This document shows positions 53,810 through 63,537 of a DNA stretch of 64,000 nt, one piece after another. Positions within the stretch are counted from its first letter, which is position 1. Each line of letters starts with the position of its first letter. The DNA comes from Saccharomyces paradoxus (lineage: Eukaryota; Ascomycota; Saccharomycetes; Saccharomycetales; Saccharomycetaceae): contig NC_047498.1 of assembly GCF_002079055.1 (NCBI RefSeq), positions 461,299 to 525,298 of the forward strand, read 5' to 3'. The notes beneath the pieces were generated by a model. It was not told the origin of the DNA and did not search any database. It saw only the letters and a program-made list of their open reading frames with translations. The translations under genes and the position numbers were made by a program.

Positions 53810-55540
53810 ATGATTTCTGCTACAAATTGGGTCCCAAGAGGGTTTTCATCGGAATTTCCTGAAAAATATGTTTTAGATGATGAGGAGGTGGAAAGAATCA
53901 ACCAATTAGCACAATTGAATTTGGATGATGCTAAAGCTACTTTGGAGGAAGCCGAAGGAAAATCGGGTGTCGAAGGTGACGCCGGGACAGGTGGTTCTGA
54001 TAAGTTGAAGGATCAGCTAGACATAGACGATGATTTGAAAGAGTATAACCTCGAAGAATATGACGAAGAAGAAATTGCTGATGATGAAGATGGTAAAGAT
54101 GTATCCATGTTTCCTGGCCTAAGTAATGATAGCGATGTTAAATTTCATGAAGGTGAAGAAGGTGAAGATCCATATATTTCATTGCCTAATCAAGAGGATA
54201 GCCAAGAGGAGAAACAGGAATTACAAGTTTATCCATCCGATAATTTGGTTCTTGCCGCAAGAACAGAAGATGATGTTTCGTATCTGGATATCTATGTTTA
54301 CGACGATGGTGCCGGGTTCCACAGCAGCGATATTCCCGTTGAAGAAGGTGATCAGGCTGACCCAGATGTTGCTCGTGGGTTAGTTCGTGATCCTGCACTA
54401 TACGTTCACCATGACTTAATGTTGCCAGCTTTCCCATTATGCGTGGAGTGGCTTGACTACAAGGTTGGATCCAATTCCGAAGAAGCTGCCAATTATGCTG
54501 CAATTGGTACGTTTGACCCACAAATTGAAATTTGGAACTTAGACTGTGTCGACAAGGCCTTCCCAGATATGATTCTGGGTGAACCCCTTGACAATTCAAT
54601 GGCATCTTTGAAAAGCAAAAAGAAAAAGAAGAAGTCTAAAACTGAACACATCACCACTCATCACACCGATGCTGTTTTGTCCATGGCACACAACAAACAT
54701 TTCCGTTCCGTTTTAGCATCCACCTCCGCAGATCATACTGTAAAACTATGGGATTTGAACTCAGGTAACGCAGCCCGCTCTTTGGCTTCCATTCATTCGA
54801 ACAAAAATGTTTCATCATCCGAGTGGCACATGTTGAATGGTTCCGTTCTTTTGACCGGTGGTTATGATTCTCGAGTGGCTTTAACTGATGTTAGAATTTC
54901 CGACGAAAGTCAAATGAGTAAACATTGGTCTGTCATGTCAGGTGAAGAAATAGAAACCGTTACATTTGCCAGTGAAAATATAATATTATGTGGTACTGAT
55001 TCTGGTAACGTATATTCTTTCGATATTAGAAACAATGAAAACCATAAACCAGTTTGGACATTGAAGGCACATGATGCCGGTATCTCCACATTGTGTTCGA
55101 ATAAATTCATTCCCGGTATGATGAGTACTGGAGCTATGGGTGAAAAGACTGTTAAATTATGGAAATTCCCCTTGGATGAAGCTAAAAATGCTAGGGGTCC
55201 AAGCATGGTTCTGTCTCGTGATTTTGACGTCGGTAATGTCTTGACATCATCATTTGCCCCAGATATCGAAGTAGCGGGTACCATGGTTATTGGTGGTGTC
55301 AATAAGGTTTTGAAACTATGGGATGTTTTCACCAATAGATCCATACGTAAAAGCTTCAAAAGTGAATTAGAGGATGTGCAAGCAAGAGCCAAACAGGAAG
55401 CCAAGCAACTAGGAAAAAGTTCAAGAATCGCAAGAAAATACACCAGTAACGATAACCCAGATACTGTTCTAACCATTGACGATCAAGGTGAAGACGAGGA
55501 AGAAAGAGAAGGTGAAGATGAGCATGATAACATGGCATAA
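53810..55540 (+). CDS. PWP1: WD40 rRNA-processing protein Pwp1
   Basis: Nucleolar WD-repeat protein of the 90S and pre-60S assembly pathway, needed for processing towards 25S and 5.8S rRNA. The 576-residue product has an acidic N-terminal region (about residues 25-140, long Glu/Asp runs) and a short basic segment (KSKKKKKKSK near 265-275). WD40 repeats follow, the clearest being HHTDAVLSMAHNKHFRSVLA...DHTVKLWDLNSG at about 285-320. An acidic Glu-rich tail closes the protein. Length equals S. cerevisiae Pwp1. Promoter motifs fit its role. Confidence 0.97.
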   Translation: MISATNWVPRGFSSEFPEKYVLDDEEVERINQLAQLNLDDAKATLEEAEGKSGVEGDAGTGGSDKLKDQLDIDDDLKEYNLEEYDEEEIADDEDGKDVSMFPGLSNDSDVKFHEGEEGEDPYISLPNQEDSQEEKQELQVYPSDNLVLAARTEDDVSYLDIYVYDDGAGFHSSDIPVEEGDQADPDVARGLVRDPALYVHHDLMLPAFPLCVEWLDYKVGSNSEEAANYAAIGTFDPQIEIWNLDCVDKAFPDMILGEPLDNSMASLKSKKKKKKSKTEHITTHHTDAVLSMAHNKHFRSVLASTSADHTVKLWDLNSGNAARSLASIHSNKNVSSSEWHMLNGSVLLTGGYDSRVALTDVRISDESQMSKHWSVMSGEEIETVTFASENIILCGTDSGNVYSFDIRNNENHKPVWTLKAHDAGISTLCSNKFIPGMMSTGAMGEKTVKLWKFPLDEAKNARGPSMVLSRDFDVGNVLTSSFAPDIEVAGTMVIGGVNKVLKLWDVFTNRSIRKSFKSELEDVQARAKQEAKQLGKSSRIARKYTSNDNPDTVLTIDDQGEDEEEREGEDEHDNMA

Positions 55541-55963
55541 TATGGATAGGAAAAAACATTAAAACAGAGTACATCGTAAGCGCAAATAAAGAAAAAAATA
55601 TCTATAGAAGATAATCCTGTATACTAATGTAAGGTAAGCCTCAGAAGAAAGCGATATAATACATTTAATGTGACCTGTTATGATAAACCTTAGCATATGA
55701 CAACGCTGTGTAGTAAATAATGGTAGATTGTATACCTTTTTCATATCACCCGGCATGTTAAATGCTCGTAGAGAGCGATGTGAAAATTTTCTTTCTTTTT
55801 TATTTTTTTTTTTTCAAAGTGAAATTTTTTTGAGTGATGAGATGGGAAATGAAAAATTTTGTGCAATCGCATAGTGTCTACAGTTTTTTAAATAGTTATT
55901 ATAAGTGCTTTGGAAGATATATTACTAGGGAGAAGAAGTGTGCAGTGCAGTATTTAGTGAAAG
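55541..55963 (+). promoter_or_regulatory. NOP56 promoter with PAC and RRPE
   Basis: About 420 bases. PAC-type GATGAGATG at 55836-55844 and RRPE TGAAAAATTTT at 55850-55860 lie about 105-130 bases before the ATG. A second T-rich AAATTTTTT element is at 55822-55831. These are the same motifs as at CBF5 and PWP1. Confidence 0.75.
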
Positions 55964-57478
55964 ATGGCTCCTATTGAATATCTACTGTTTGAAGAACCTA
56001 CTGGTTACGCAGTTTTCAAGGTTAAGTTGCAACAAGATGACATTGGTTCAAGATTAAAAGAAGTTCAAGAACAGATCAATGATTTTGGTGCTTTTACCAA
56101 GTTGGTCGAACTTGCCTCTTTCGCTCCATTCAAAGGTGCTGCTGAAGCCCTTGAAAATGCCAATGATATATCAGAAGGTTTAGTCTCTGAAAGTTTGAAA
56201 GCTATCTTGGATTTGAACTTACCAAAGGCTTCCTCCAAAAAGAAGAACGTTACTTTGGCTATCTCCGATAAGAACTTAGGTCCTTCTATCAAGGAAGAAT
56301 TCCCATACGTCGATTGTATCTCAAATGAACTTGCCCAAGATTTGATTCGTGGTGTCAGATTACATGGTGAAAAATTATTCAAAGGTTTACAATCTGGTGA
56401 CTTAGAAAGAGCTCAATTAGGTTTGGGTCATGCTTATTCCAGAGCCAAAGTGAAGTTTTCTGTTCAAAAAAACGACAATCACATCATTCAAGCTATTGCT
56501 TTATTAGATCAATTGGATAAAGATATCAATACTTTTGCTATGAGAGTTAAGGAATGGTATGGCTGGCATTTCCCTGAACTGGCTAAATTAGTGCCAGACA
56601 ACTACACTTTTGCCAAGTTAGTTCTTTTCATCAAGGACAAAGCCTCATTAAACGATGATTCCTTACATGATTTGGCTGCTCTTTTGAATGAGGATTCGGG
56701 TATTGCACAAAGAGTGATTGACAATGCTCGTATTTCCATGGGACAGGATATATCTGAAACCGATATGGAAAATGTTTGTGTTTTCGCTCAAAGAGTCGCT
56801 TCTTTAGCTGACTACAGAAGACAACTATACGATTACTTATGTGAAAAGATGCACACTGTTGCTCCAAACTTATCAGAATTGATTGGTGAAGTTATTGGTG
56901 CTAGATTAATTTCTCACGCAGGTTCTCTAACCAATTTATCTAAACAAGCAGCTTCAACGGTTCAAATTCTTGGTGCTGAAAAGGCTTTGTTCAGAGCTTT
57001 AAAAACTAAAGGTAACACTCCAAAATACGGTTTGATTTACCACAGTGGTTTTATTTCTAAGGCTTCTGCCAAGAATAAGGGTCGTATCTCCAGATACTTA
57101 GCCAACAAATGTTCTATGGCCTCTAGAATTGACAATTATTCTGAGGAACCATCTAATGTTTTTGGTTCCGTACTAAAGAAACAAGTTGAACAAAGGTTAG
57201 AATTTTACAATACTGGTAAACCAACTTTGAAGAACGAATTAGCCATTCAAGAAGCTATGGAACTTTATAACAAAGATAAACCAGCTGCAGATGAGGAGGA
57301 AGTCAAGGAAAAGGAATCCTCAAAGAAGAGAAAATTAGAAGATGATGATGAAGAAAAGAAGGAAAAGAAAGAGAAAAAATCGAAGAAGGAAAAGAAAGAG
57401 AAGAAGGACAAGAAGGAAAAGAAGGAAAAGAAGGATAAGAAGGAAAAGAAGGATAAAAAGAAGAAAAGCAAGGATTAA
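55964..57478 (+). CDS. NOP56: Box C/D snoRNP core protein Nop56 (Sik1)
   Basis: Core subunit of box C/D snoRNPs, which guide 2'-O-methylation of rRNA; it pairs with Nop58, Nop1 and Snu13. The 504-residue product has the NOP5 N-terminal domain (about residues 1-70), a coiled-coil region and the Nop domain (about 165-405). The end of the Nop domain includes LIGEVIGARLISHAGSLTNL. A Lys-Lys-Glu/Asp repeat tail (about 455-504) follows, similar to that of Cbf5. Length equals the S. cerevisiae protein. Codon bias is high. Confidence 0.97.
   Translation: MAPIEYLLFEEPTGYAVFKVKLQQDDIGSRLKEVQEQINDFGAFTKLVELASFAPFKGAAEALENANDISEGLVSESLKAILDLNLPKASSKKKNVTLAISDKNLGPSIKEEFPYVDCISNELAQDLIRGVRLHGEKLFKGLQSGDLERAQLGLGHAYSRAKVKFSVQKNDNHIIQAIALLDQLDKDINTFAMRVKEWYGWHFPELAKLVPDNYTFAKLVLFIKDKASLNDDSLHDLAALLNEDSGIAQRVIDNARISMGQDISETDMENVCVFAQRVASLADYRRQLYDYLCEKMHTVAPNLSELIGEVIGARLISHAGSLTNLSKQAASTVQILGAEKALFRALKTKGNTPKYGLIYHSGFISKASAKNKGRISRYLANKCSMASRIDNYSEEPSNVFGSVLKKQVEQRLEFYNTGKPTLKNELAIQEAMELYNKDKPAADEEEVKEKESSKKRKLEDDDEEKKEKKEKKSKKEKKEKKDKKEKKEKKDKKEKKDKKKKSKD
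57351..57475 (+). repeat. Purine-rich repeat encoding the Nop56 KKE/D tail
   Basis: AAGAAGGAN-type units give consecutive Lys-Lys-Glu, Lys-Lys-Asp and Lys-Lys-Ser triplets up to the stop. It resembles the CBF5 repeat 40 kb to the left. Confidence 0.85.
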
Positions 57479-57715
57479 AAGGAATATTAAACCGACATAA
57501 AGTATATCCCCATCTTTTTGTGTGCTTTTCCCTCTAAAGTTTTTCATATATATATATTATCTTTTATTCCCTTCTAATATTCTTCTCTAGGATTTGGAAG
57601 CTGTATATTGTATATTTAGAAATATTATTAAATAAAAAAGTCATATGTTATTTTGAGCTTAAGTACCCCCTTATGTCTCTTTCATTTACCATTACTGATG
57701 TCCGGTAACTGCCAT

Positions 57716-58627
57716 TCATATATATAGGCCTGATTGGGCACCAATTGCCGCACTATCACACCTCCATAGGCGATAGCATTCATCAGCATATTTTGAATGG
57801 TCAAAACCAAGCCATTGACCACATAAATCAACTAAAGAGCCCATGTCAGACAACGAAAGTTTTTCAAACCCGTTAGGCCCCTCACTAGGCACAACAAGAC
57901 ATTTAAATTTCATTCCCTTATTGGCACCGACAATCAATTGTGTTAATACACTTCCTATGAATCCTGTAATAAATTCTGGTGGCTGTAGTGTACATTCGTC
58001 TTTCGTCGTTATCTTCATGCCGTTGATTTTATCAGATGTACCAATAACTATTATATCAGGGGACGACTTGACTAATTGTGATATGATAGATCTACTTATC
58101 ATATTACCAAAAATTGGCGATATGCTTATGAAATTCTCCTCCATGGAGAATAATAACGTCTTTCCAAATGAATAAATCGGGAAAGAGAAGCCATACGTTG
58201 TTTCATCGGAAATGGCACTTTTTTGGTCAGGATCTACCTCGTTTGGAAAATTTTCATCGTAATTCCATGAGTGTTCACCTGAAGGTTGAAGAGGAGGTGA
58301 GTTTTTTACCGTCAATGTAGTCTTAATTTCACCAATAGAGGTCAATTGAAGCAACTTTTTGGGAAATAACGGGTTCATTATCTTCGTAGTAATGACGACT
58401 GTTGAGTATTGAGAAACATCCAAATCCTGAGGAAACTCGACTTTTGGAACTGGGCAAACTTCTAAGGATTGCAGGTTATTTGAAATCTCTGGGAAGTCTA
58501 GCAGATGTTTTGGTTCCGGTAAATCATTCCATTGTTTGAACTTCAAAAAGGATCAAGTGATATAAGTTAGTCAATTCATTCTGGTAAAATGCGGTGAGGA
58601 AAAAAATTATTCGTAACATACAAGCAT
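57716..58627 (-). CDS. PBA1: 20S proteasome assembly chaperone Pba1, spliced
   Basis: Forms a heterodimer with Add66 (Pba2) that chaperones assembly of the proteasome alpha ring. Exon 1 is only six bases (58622-58627, ATGCTT) and exon 2 is 57716-58540, giving 276 residues that begin MLFKQWNDLPEPKHLL. This matches the S. cerevisiae start as I remember it. Without splicing the frame has no ATG at its head, only a TTG at 58546. The C-terminal end is GLYI. An HbYX-like motif (hydrophobic-Tyr-any), as used by assembly chaperones to dock in alpha-ring pockets, is visible as L-Y-I. It diverges from YKE2 and is convergent with NOP56. Protein divergence from S. cerevisiae looks higher here than in most neighbours. 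Confidence 0.93.
58541..58621 (-). other. PBA1 intron (81 bases) with AAG acceptor
   Basis: On the minus strand the donor is GTATGT (58621-58616) and the branch site is GACTAAC (58572-58566), one base off TACTAAC. The join that restores the expected protein start uses AAG (58543-58541) as the 3' splice site, about 25 bases after the branch adenosine. No CAG or TAG lies between branch and join. Introns ending in AAG are known but rare in yeast. Confidence 0.8.
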
Positions 58628-58861
58628 CGTTCTAAACAAAAATTTTACTGTAATGCGATTATATCTTGGTTGCTGTTTCTTTATATTTCGGCTACTGCCA
58701 CGCCACTTCTTAACTTGATTTCAATGAAGTCTGAAATTTTGATGCGAAGGGAAAAAAAATAAAGGAAATGAAAATTCACTAAGTCAAAAAGTCATCTATA
58801 AAATAAACCGATTTCAGAATCGAAAAAACTGAATTTGAATCAAGACATAGCAAAAGCAAAA

Positions 58862-59206
58862 ATGTCTGAATTAGGCGCCAAATATCAACACTTGCAAAAT
58901 GAGTTAGAAGAGTTTATTCTAGCCAGACAAAAATTAGAGACACAGCTACAAGAAAATAAAATTGTAAATGAAGAGTTTGACCAATTGGAAGAGGGCACAC
59001 CTGTGTACAAGTTGACTGGCAATGTCCTTTTACCGGTTGAACAAAGTGAAGCACGTGGTAACGTGGACAAGAGATTAGAATTCATAGAAACAGAAATTAC
59101 AAGATGCGAAAAGAACATAAAGGACAAGCAGGGAGAACTGGAAAAGGTGAGAAGCGAGTTAATTAAACTGAACAATGCGGCTGCTGCCACTGGCCCAGGC
59201 AGGTGA
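58862..59206 (+). CDS. YKE2: Prefoldin subunit 6 Yke2 (Gim1)
   Basis: Beta-type subunit of the hexameric prefoldin (GimC) chaperone, which hands actin and tubulin chains to the CCT chaperonin. The 114-residue product is almost all coiled coil: an N-terminal helix (about residues 1-45), a beta-hairpin region with EGTPVYKLTGNVLLP (about 49-63) and a C-terminal helix (about 68-108). The frame extends upstream only by a TTG at 58835, so the ATG at 58862 is used. It diverges from PBA1, another chaperone gene, across about 230 bases. Length equals S. cerevisiae Yke2. Confidence 0.97.
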   Translation: MSELGAKYQHLQNELEEFILARQKLETQLQENKIVNEEFDQLEEGTPVYKLTGNVLLPVEQSEARGNVDKRLEFIETEITRCEKNIKDKQGELEKVRSELIKLNNAAAATGPGR

Positions 59207-59382
59207 AACGAACTCTCATTTTCTTGAAAAGACAAGAAAGCTACTGTACCGATAAATCTCTGCCCATAATAATATTTTTTTTTTATATACAGCTATGTAA
59301 CCTACAAGCAAAATACCTACGCATTTCACTGCCGTAAACTTCAAGTTAGTGTTGATTAAAATATATTGACATGTGTAACTGC

Positions 59383-60165
59383 TTAACCCCTAACCAGCTG
59401 AGATTTGATTAAATTAACAGCGGACATTAACGTGTACCAAGCAAACTCTTCCGTATTGTTATAGTACTCACCTAAACGCATAACTCTATGCAATTTATCC
59501 TTTGCAAAAGCAAACGTTTCTTTGTAATTGTGGGAGTTATCTTGAGCCATGAATAATTTTGAACCAATGTAGGTGCTCGAAACAGCCAATCTCTTAGCAT
59601 ACCATGCAGAATCATGGTGGTCTTTCTCGTTAGAAAAATAAATCATATCATCTGACAATCTGTGTAGTTCAGGAATCGCAGTTTCAAAGAGAAAGGCGCT
59701 TGGAATAGCCAATTGTGACATTAGTTCTGATAAATGCCCGCCAATTGGCTTATCCATATCCAATCTTTTCAACAACAAATGTTCCAACGAAGGTAGTTTG
59801 TATTGTGGACTTACGTCGGGGTTGAGTCCTTCAGTTAAACGGCATCTTTTATCTACCAACTGGAATTTTATGAGTTCCATGACGGCGGTGGAAGAATGGA
59901 AAAAAGAGGGCGAGTTGGGAGCACCTATTGACGAGATCATGGAAGAAGGATAGCCGAGCTCATTTAGAGACTCAACTATGGATCTTTCAGAGAAACCGTG
60001 CTTGGGAACGAACTTTTGTAGAGCTAGTGACAATACTCTATACTGGGGTGATTCCTTCCCATAAGTTAAAGGTTTAACATGGATTGGTTTGACGTGTTCG
60101 ATAGGATTCGAATGATATAGACGAAATAATTTACAGCCCTTTCCGGCAACATTCCGACAAAACAT
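59383..60165 (-). CDS. COQ9: Coenzyme Q biosynthesis protein Coq9
   Basis: Lipid-binding accessory protein of the mitochondrial CoQ synthome, working with the hydroxylase Coq7. The 260-residue product has a short basic presequence-like start (MFCRNVAGKGCKLFRLYH), a TetR-like helical fold and the COQ9 domain (about residues 130-215, with HLSELMSQLAIP and HDSAWYAKRLAVSSTYIGSKLF). The last helix, implicated in membrane contact, follows. Length equals S. cerevisiae Coq9. Convergent with YKE2. Confidence 0.96.
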   Translation of the reverse strand: MFCRNVAGKGCKLFRLYHSNPIEHVKPIHVKPLTYGKESPQYRVLSLALQKFVPKHGFSERSIVESLNELGYPSSMISSIGAPNSPSFFHSSTAVMELIKFQLVDKRCRLTEGLNPDVSPQYKLPSLEHLLLKRLDMDKPIGGHLSELMSQLAIPSAFLFETAIPELHRLSDDMIYFSNEKDHHDSAWYAKRLAVSSTYIGSKLFMAQDNSHNYKETFAFAKDKLHRVMRLGEYYNNTEEFAWYTLMSAVNLIKSQLVRG

Positions 60166-60515
60166 GGGTAATTACGATGTAGGCTTTGTTATTTCTTTCC
60201 AGGTTGAGGGAAAGTCCTTATTCTAGACCCAAAAAACATTCCCCGTATTATTGCTTGTTACTATTGTTATTGTTATTTTTTCTTCCGCCTGATATAGCCC
60301 GAAAAGGGAAGGATATAGTGACGGCGGTCAGTGATATAGGTGGACGGATTAGCTAGTTGACTATTAACTTAAATATTGGGAAGGGGAGAGTGGATGGGGT
60401 TAGTTTTTTTGTATTTACAGATATTGAAATATCATACATAAGAAGAAGAAAATTATAATAACGGTAGAAAACGCATATATTTATAAGATGAAAGTAGGGC
60501 ATGACCTCCCGATAA
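60166..60515 (-). promoter_or_regulatory. COQ9 upstream region and MSS51 3' end
   Basis: About 350 bases. A TTATTGTTATTGTTATT triplet repeat lies at about 60260-60278. I see no CCAAT-box in good context and no gene. Confidence 0.35.
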
Positions 60516-61826
60516 TCATTGTCTCTTGATCGTATGGTACCTTTTTCCTCTGAACCCGGCAATATACATGTTGAATTGATAAACCTCTTGAGGATTCAAG
60601 TCATTTAGTTCCCACTTGGTACTTCCAAATACGTTCTTGACGGGGTCCATCAAGATATCCATTTCCTTACCGTACTTGGATTTGACAAGATTTATATCAT
60701 CCATTAGATCTTTTTTGTTGAAACCTGTTGTGAAGATAGCGCACTTGGTCTCTAGTAGTGCCTTCATCGTTTCACCCATCCATGAACCGTGAGATTCTGG
60801 AGATGCGTAGCCTGGATGGAAAGTGAAAAAGACATCCATGTATGGATCATATGGGAAGAAGTCTTGAGCCTCATGGAACACTTCGAAAAAGTCTGTACGA
60901 TAAATGAATTTTAGAGTCTCGTCTACTCTTTGTACTACCGGCGTAGTAGACTTGACATACTCCTGTTTATCCCTCTTATATAGACACTCGGGTCCAATAA
61001 AATGTATTTCAAAACTCTGTTCTGGGAAAAGAAACTGCAGTTGCTTCCAAACGTGGCCCGGCAATTGAGCTTCAGCACGTGCACCTAGAATGAAGATTCT
61101 CATCGCACGGTTCTTAGTAGTAGTTGGCAGAGATCTATTTTCCAGCGGATATAAAGTATACCTGAGAGCGGCGAGAGATTTCAAACCTTCTAAAGTGATA
61201 GGCCCCTTTGGGTTCAACGAATATGGGGAGAATTTGTGCAGCACGGACCCAATAGTAATGGGATAGCTCAGCATCTTTGTGACTGCAGCCAATTGGAACT
61301 CTGTGTCCATGGAATAGAAGGACCTTGTGTAAAAGAACAAATCCCAGTTTGTTAAGTTAACGGCCTTGTCATAGCCCTGATCTTGAGGGAAATCAAACTC
61401 AGGGAAGGGTCTACCGCTTCTTAAGTCGTGTTCGTAAATATTAACTTTTTTCAGAATTTCATACTTTTTAGAATTGTGATACGCTTTATCCATCTCCCAA
61501 GCCTCTCGAGAGTGGTGGGTTGGAATTCCAGAGAGAGGACAAGTGTAGTTAATATCTTTACCCGTAACAGGGCAGTGTGCTAGCGTTCTAATTTTGGCGG
61601 CCCTTTCACGCAAGTCCACTGAGGGTGATTGGTCCCATGGATGGAATCGGTTCTCCGGAGTGGGATCGTCTGGAGAAGGGGGAGGATCCAAGCCAAGGGC
61701 GTTTCTAACAAAACCCATGAGGTGACGACGTGTTTGGTGAGAGACCACTAGTCTGTTGTGTGACGACCTCCTTAGCAGATGGGAATACAGCTGAGTAGCA
61801 CCCGAAGGGGCATATAGCGCGGTCAT
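60516..61826 (-). CDS. MSS51: COX1 translational activator Mss51
   Basis: Mitochondrial protein that activates translation of COX1 mRNA and also binds newly made Cox1, coupling synthesis to complex IV assembly. The 436-residue product has an N-terminal basic region suited to import (Arg residues at 19-20, 25, 33-34). Two Cys-Pro heme-regulatory motifs follow: CPV with Cys85 and CPL with Cys96, the sites proposed for heme sensing. The remainder is the Mss51 C-terminal domain with no known catalytic motif. Length equals S. cerevisiae Mss51. It diverges from QRI5, which also affects COX1. Confidence 0.97.
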   Translation of the reverse strand: MTALYAPSGATQLYSHLLRRSSHNRLVVSHQTRRHLMGFVRNALGLDPPPSPDDPTPENRFHPWDQSPSVDLRERAAKIRTLAHCPVTGKDINYTCPLSGIPTHHSREAWEMDKAYHNSKKYEILKKVNIYEHDLRSGRPFPEFDFPQDQGYDKAVNLTNWDLFFYTRSFYSMDTEFQLAAVTKMLSYPITIGSVLHKFSPYSLNPKGPITLEGLKSLAALRYTLYPLENRSLPTTTKNRAMRIFILGARAEAQLPGHVWKQLQFLFPEQSFEIHFIGPECLYKRDKQEYVKSTTPVVQRVDETLKFIYRTDFFEVFHEAQDFFPYDPYMDVFFTFHPGYASPESHGSWMGETMKALLETKCAIFTTGFNKKDLMDDINLVKSKYGKEMDILMDPVKNVFGSTKWELNDLNPQEVYQFNMYIAGFRGKRYHTIKRQ

Positions 61827-62465
<639 letters not shown>

Positions 62466-62580
62466 CAGAGCTGTGACACTTCTCATATATTTTTTCTTCG
62501 GTTCTTGTCTTCCCCATTCTTCATATTTTGTTATTATTTCATGTATATATATCATGTGTGTATTTAGACTTTTTTATACG

Positions 62581-63537
62581 TTATACTATGCTAAGAAAAC
62601 TTTTCTTTACCAAGAAGTAAAGGACCCAGATTGCGATAATAGAGAGCACTAGCAACATGACCGTATTGAGTACTTTTCTATTAACGGAATCCTTATTGAA
62701 CATCCATTCTTCGTAAATGTACGTGACACATTTAAAACTGAACTTGCCCATTAACTCGCGACGGTTCAACTCTCCAATTTCAGCAACAATGTTGAAGTTC
62801 CAGTCGAAAATGCCTTCTGCGACGCTAATGATCTGCAACTTTTGTGCTTCGGTCAGCTCCGTTCTGGTGGCTAACTCATAGTTCTTCTTGTACTCCCATT
62901 TCAAGCGTGTTTCTTCAGTGGGGCCCAGATCACTGAAGGTAAAGAAGTTTGTGCCCTTCTTGACCAGCTCCTTCTGTGATAGCTTCTCAAAGTTGGGGAA
63001 GAGCCCTAGTCTTCTGTACAAATTCGATCGTATTAGCTTGCCGCCGGCGAAAAGGGCCAAGTACAGAACGTGACAGTAAGAAAGAACGGTACATGGCTCC
63101 TTACGTATGTTTTCATGGATTTCATTGACAAATTGCTGCAGTAGCGGTGGTTTCTGGAACGTAGCCAGGAACTCATTCAATGACTCTGTACTTTTGAACA
63201 TGTTCGAGTATAGCAGTTTCAGGTCCTTGTAGATCTGCGTAGATCTTCTAAAATCTTCGAGCCAAAATTGCTTCAGGATGGCCGAAGTTTGAATCTCTTT
63301 CTCTGTAACGGGGTCATTCAATAGGCGATCTATCTCTTGCTCGATGGCATCGAACACATAGTAGTACGCCAGAATTCCCTGTCTGTATATAAAGCCGTGT
63401 CTCATGGCGATGGCCATCTTTATGCCCATGAAGGTGTTGATCTTGTTGTGGGCATCTCTAGTGTGAAAGTTGATTCTATTGGCCAGCGCTCCCACGTCGG
63501 TGGGTGAGGGTATGATTGTATTGCTGCTGTCCTCCAT
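62581..63537 (-). CDS. HMX1: ER heme oxygenase Hmx1
   Basis: Breaks down heme and releases iron under iron limitation; tail-anchored in the endoplasmic reticulum. The 318-residue product has the heme oxygenase fold. His30 in TRDAHNKIN is the probable proximal heme ligand, and the distal helix is represented by CHVLYLALFAGGKL near residues 157-170. That helix departs from the GDLSGGQ of animal enzymes, as in other fungal members. A C-terminal hydrophobic helix (about residues 292-312, VMLLVLSIIAIWVLYFLV) provides the membrane anchor. Aft1-type sites lie upstream. Convergent with QRI5. Confidence 0.96.
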   Translation of the reverse strand: MEDSSNTIIPSPTDVGALANRINFHTRDAHNKINTFMGIKMAIAMRHGFIYRQGILAYYYVFDAIEQEIDRLLNDPVTEKEIQTSAILKQFWLEDFRRSTQIYKDLKLLYSNMFKSTESLNEFLATFQKPPLLQQFVNEIHENIRKEPCTVLSYCHVLYLALFAGGKLIRSNLYRRLGLFPNFEKLSQKELVKKGTNFFTFSDLGPTEETRLKWEYKKNYELATRTELTEAQKLQIISVAEGIFDWNFNIVAEIGELNRRELMGKFSFKCVTYIYEEWMFNKDSVNRKVLNTVMLLVLSIIAIWVLYFLVKKSFLSIV

